Notes under the pieces: model-generated | What the model was told of the DNA's origin: nothing | What the model saw: only the letters and a program-made list of their open reading frames with translations | The model's database searches: none | Made by a program: the position numbers and the translations under genes | Assembly (NCBI RefSeq): GCF_030867145.1 | Contig: NC_134415.1 | Location: forward strand, 71,081,300-71,145,299 | DNA: 64,000 bases | Reading direction: 5' to 3' | Source of the DNA: Opisthocomus hoazin | Taxonomy: Eukaryota > Chordata > Aves > Opisthocomiformes > Opisthocomidae | In this document: in pieces, positions 60,184-64,000 of the stretch | Numbering within the stretch: position 1 is the stretch's first letter | How the letters are laid out: the number at the start of each line of letters is the position of its first letter

Positions 60184-63100
60184 CTATAAAGGGGAGAAAA
60201 GGGGAAAAGTATAAAGTGCTGTCATAAATGTTATCCGTGTTAGGACATTGTGCTCAGGAACTTCCAGAGTTGTACACCAGTAGCACACTAGACCCAAAGC
60301 TAGACCCAAGAAAAGAAAGAAGAAAGAAAGAAAAAAAAATTAAAACTACCAACAAGATTGAATCACTACACAACTATAATCAGAGATAATAACACCAAGT
60401 CCCTTGTTTGCTATACCTGATCTTCCTTATCTTGCTATACCCTATGTCACCTTTTATCTCTGGAGACCGTTCTTAGGAGTTTGTTTACGGTTTTCTATTT
60501 CAAGGCAATAAGATCCTTTAATCATTACATGAATCAAAACTTTTAATTTTACTTTGCAAGCAGCAGAATTTCAAATTGTTGGCAAACAATTTGAAAAGTC
60601 ATCACCAAACAAATGGCAATTCTACTGCATCTGTTCTCAAAGTCAGTCTCCTTATCTGTGTCTGAAATCAAACTTGTAAGATGTGGCCATTCCCTGAATA
60701 AGAAGCAATGGTCAAGAACCCTGTAAATGTAAATACCTCCAATGTAAACAGCAATATCAAAAAAGTCTCTGTAATTGTTTTGCAGTATGAAAGCTATATA
60801 TAGATGCTTCTTTTTCCTGTATGCCACCTATTTTATCAGTACATTTATTAGCGTACTCATCCTGCAATAAAACAAATTTGTGATCTGCTTTTCTAATTAA
60901 AAACAAAACAAAACCCTACCAAAAAAGCATGTGTGATTTCCCCTTGAAACTGGGCAATGGTTGAACAGCCCACACAAGAGAGCAAATGATATTATCTCTT
61001 TAACAGCTTCCAAATGAAGAAAAGCAGCAGATTACCAAAGAGCTGTGTTGTCGAGTTGTTAATAAGGAGGCACGTAGCTAACAGAATGGTTTAAAACAGA
61101 ACAGCGACTGTGAACAAGGCTGTGAACCCCACGATACTGATGTCAACTGCTTATGGATACAGACAGTCCTGCTGAAATAAAGGGGATGAATGCTGCAGGA
61201 CGACGAGTTGGCCAGTGCAGGTAACCACGCGCACGCTGGCTGCATGGGTGGCAGTGGTTCTCCCACTCACCGGCAGCATGGAAGGAGCATCTCGGGTGGC
61301 TGCATTGCCCCACGCCACCCACTTGGCACCAAGAAATCCCTAACTCATGCTGCATCCACAGGCTAAAGATCCCATCTCAGGGCACTAGAAAACTCCTACA
61401 TCGTACGCTAGTAAACTCTACCAAAACTGAAGGTGAGGCAGAAAGGAAAAAAAAAAATTCCTCTGTTTTTTGTTGTGAAATGGATCAGGGAAAAGCAAGG
61501 TTACTCACCCCAGAGGAGTCACCCATTTCCCTTCTTGGCTGCAATCCCTCAGAACAGATGGGCAGTACCTCCAGAGGGTCAAGACAAATTTAGCTAGCCC
61601 TGCCCCCAAGTATGGCATACCACCCAGTCCTATAAAAAAAGTAAGAAGAAAGTACTTTGCCCATCTAAGAATGTTTTTAATCATAGGGGAAAAAAGAGTT
61701 AGGAAAACATGAACTTACAGCTTTTAATAAATTTCAGCTGGTACTAGTTCAATTATGTTCACACAGCAGGTGCATGAATACCAAAATTCTCTACTATGGC
61801 CAGTCCTCTGACCTACTATACCAAACCGATGTACACAAAGGGTTAATCAGAGAATCATTGAGGCCCCTGATGACTATTAGCAGAATGATGATGGCATAGG
61901 ACTTCATGCCTTTCTATTGTACACTATTTCCCCATCTCTTCAGCACAGACGAGGATCTGGTCATACCACTATCCTTCAGGATGACAAAGAAAAAATTCCT
62001 GTCATTTGCAATTATGCAGTATCATGAATTGGCAAAGGGAAAGCAGGGACAAACATCTTCCAAAGGTACAAATAACAAGCTTACTGAGACAACCAGAACA
62101 GATTCTCTAGGAGGAAGTACAAAGTATTCGGGTAAAAGACTTTTTGATTTATTCTTCCAGAATCCTCCAGGCTTCCATCTTCCCAAAACTGAGGAAAGAA
62201 TATTTAAACAGCTCACAGAAGTTATGTTTTACAGCTCAAAAACAACCCTGTCCATTCCAATCCTGCTTTACAAAAAAGGGGAATCGAGCCTCCTAAACCA
62301 GCCTGGTGAAAAGCACTTTTCATTTCAAGGACAAATTCCAGCTGTCCATTTTTATGCTAAACTGAAGACTTGTGATTTATCTGATCCAGCAAAAACAGCC
62401 TGTTTCCAACAAGAAAGCATCACTTTTCAATGCTGTTCTAATTTGGTACTGTTTACCTTTTCAGCGTAGAAAGCAGGAAGAAACCAAGCCAGGTATTAAA
62501 GTTGCACCAACAAAGAACCTGAACTGCAGTTTCTTCAAAGTACTCCTCAAATCCTGAACATATGTTCTTTCCAAACCCATCAGCTCAAACCCACTGCATC
62601 ACTCTCAGCTCTGAGCTATCTCTCAAAAATCCAGTAGTAGGGTACTGTTGCACTGACAGTTGTGAAAGTCCTCTAAAGTACCTCAAGAGACCACTGAATT
62701 TCCTGGGGTTTACTCACCAAAAGTAGGTGCAAAAGCCACTGTTTAGTTGTTTAGTCATAAATAAATTTTACTGACAAACAGTGTGCCAGCTGGTATCTCC
62801 AGTGACCCTATGTACCTTTAATCTCAAGCGTGTATATTGCAGCTCTCTAGTGCAATAAAACGACAAAAACGGAAACTCAAATCATTAGGCAATTTGGGGA
62901 GAATTTTGTATACGTTACACTTTTGAACTGAAACACAACTTAACATTTATCTTCAATTTCTATAGCTCCACAACTTTCATGTGATTTTTCTTCCTCTAAC
63001 GTTACCCTTCCTTTTTTTTAATTCAGTTTTCACTCCCAAGAGAATTAAAGCTCTCAGAGAATTTTCTGTGATTTAGGTTTAGCAGATTTTTGTAAGAAGA

Positions 63101-64000
63101 CACAAAACCATAGACACTGAAATGAAACAAACTGCTTAGAGATGAAGTAGAGGAATTTCTTCAACCTTTCAGAGACTGTTACCCATCTGCAAGGAACACA
63201 AGCACAGGAGGAGGAAATTTCGTAAGACATTATCATGCATGCAAAAAATCAGGTTGTATATGAACAAAAATTTAAGACAAAAACATACTGTTCACTGAAA
63301 CCTTGTGTTTCCGAAAATATTACATGCCTGGTCCATTTTCTACAGTATAGAGAAGCCACATGCTAGTAAGAATTTGTCCTACTAGTGACCCTGCAGTGTT
63401 GTCTTCTCCTTCCCTAACATCTCTGCAGTGATTTCTGCAGTGAATTCTCTTCATCGTCCCATTAATCTAAGTATTTTTTAAGTGTATGCGTCTTATACGT
63501 GGTCTTCTTGATCAAAGTTTAGCAAAATCCAGGTCGGAAACACAGCCTTTGTTATGCTTTTGAAGAAACTACTATAGGCAGCTTAACACAATATACTCTT
63601 GTATGATTAAACGGCACAACCTGACACAGTAGATCTTCTATTTCACCCACAAAACAGTTGAGTTTCCCTTATTTAAAAAGTACTTCTATGCCACACAGAG
63701 TAATTTGTGGAATAAAAGCTCCCCCTCCTGGCTCAACTGAGAAAAGTTCAGCTGGGGGCGAGTGCATGGTGCGAACAGTGTTATCCTGAAGACAAGAGGT
63801 GATCACTATTCAATGCTGCGACCTAACTATCACTATGTTGTGTTGCATGCCCAGAATTGCCCTCAGCGCTCCTCTAAATAGCCACCTACAAAAATGCTGC
63901 TGCTTGTAACATTCTGCAAGTGGCTGCAGGGAGGGCTCTAGCCATATTTCAGTTCTTAGTCACTTTGGATCTTCAGCAGTCCATGACATGCACGAACTGG
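60184..64000 (-). other. TRMT11 intron (continues beyond the right edge)
   Basis: No exon encoding the preceding FVGTG segment was found on the minus strand here, so the upstream intron appears to extend past the window. It contains an A-rich simple tract near 60309-60340 and a long plus-strand open frame (61906-62469) treated separately. I recognise no transposon. Confidence 0.6.
61906..62469 (+). other. Unassigned 187-codon open frame, antisense inside TRMT11 intron
   Basis: An uninterrupted ATG-to-stop frame of 187 codons on the strand opposite TRMT11. I recognise no family, domain, signal peptide or membrane helix. It is serine-, threonine- and lysine-rich with ordinary intron-like base composition. 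There is no obvious CpG promoter or splice structure around it. A chance open frame is the simplest explanation; a lineage-specific gene or an old retrocopy is possible. Confidence 0.15.

Noticed and set aside
60549..60827. 92-codon minus-strand frame considered as the missing upstream TRMT11 exon
   Set aside because: It lacks the expected NTSMDAGLSFIM and FDPFVGTG residues, so it is not that exon.
1..64000. tRNA, rRNA, CRISPR arrays, bacterial operons, endogenous retroviruses
   Set aside because: No clover-leaf boxes, spaced direct repeats, Shine-Dalgarno-linked gene runs, or LTR/gag/pol/env-like sequence were recognised.

Overview
This is a vertebrate nuclear window, and it looks like a bird. 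One recognisable protein-coding gene is present with textbook GT-AG introns. The only interspersed repeats I can name are a few CR1 retrotransposon copies, whose 3' ends carry the ATTCTGTG-type 8-mer repeats typical of sauropsid CR1. Most of the DNA is low-density intergenic sequence. I cannot name the species.

Right third (about 45.8-64 kb), minus strand: the 3' half of TRMT11, the catalytic subunit of the tRNA guanosine-10 N2-methyltransferase. Six coding exons are resolved (60103-60183, 59259-59423, 57793-57865, 56940-57071, 53726-53846, 46221-46352). They give one continuous reading frame of 233 residues plus stop, with canonical splice sites and matching phases. The N-terminal THUMP half and the promoter must lie to the right of the window. 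Two AATAAA signals follow the stop. In human, TRMT11 lies at 6q22.32 between HINT3 and CENPW; I looked for CENPW coding exons to the left and found none.

Middle (about 35.7-42 kb): orphan CpG-rich islands (about 36.2-37.0 and 37.5-37.8 kb), then two minus-strand CR1 copies (38128-38792 and 39071-40298) and one plus-strand copy (41428-41800). The first and third belong to the same subfamily and form an inverted pair of about 360 bp.

Left half (1-35 kb): gene-poor sequence with no recognisable gene. It has a very long pure GGAAA pentanucleotide array (49 units, 15286-15530), two small CR1 remnants, small GC-rich patches, and several AT-rich stretches rich in homeodomain- or octamer-like words that could be conserved enhancers. 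The most interesting signal is a set of plus-strand exon-like pieces between 7 and 14.5 kb. They read as coiled-coil-type protein, begin at good splice acceptors, and several carry a single in-frame stop. I read these as possible remains of a lost multi-exon gene. Three further exon-like pieces (14239-14419, 24413-24509, 37594-37674) have both splice sites, are fully open, and would join in frame. None of these pieces matches a gene I can name, and all are presented as inference.

No rRNA, tRNA, CRISPR, operon, phage or integrated virus was recognised.
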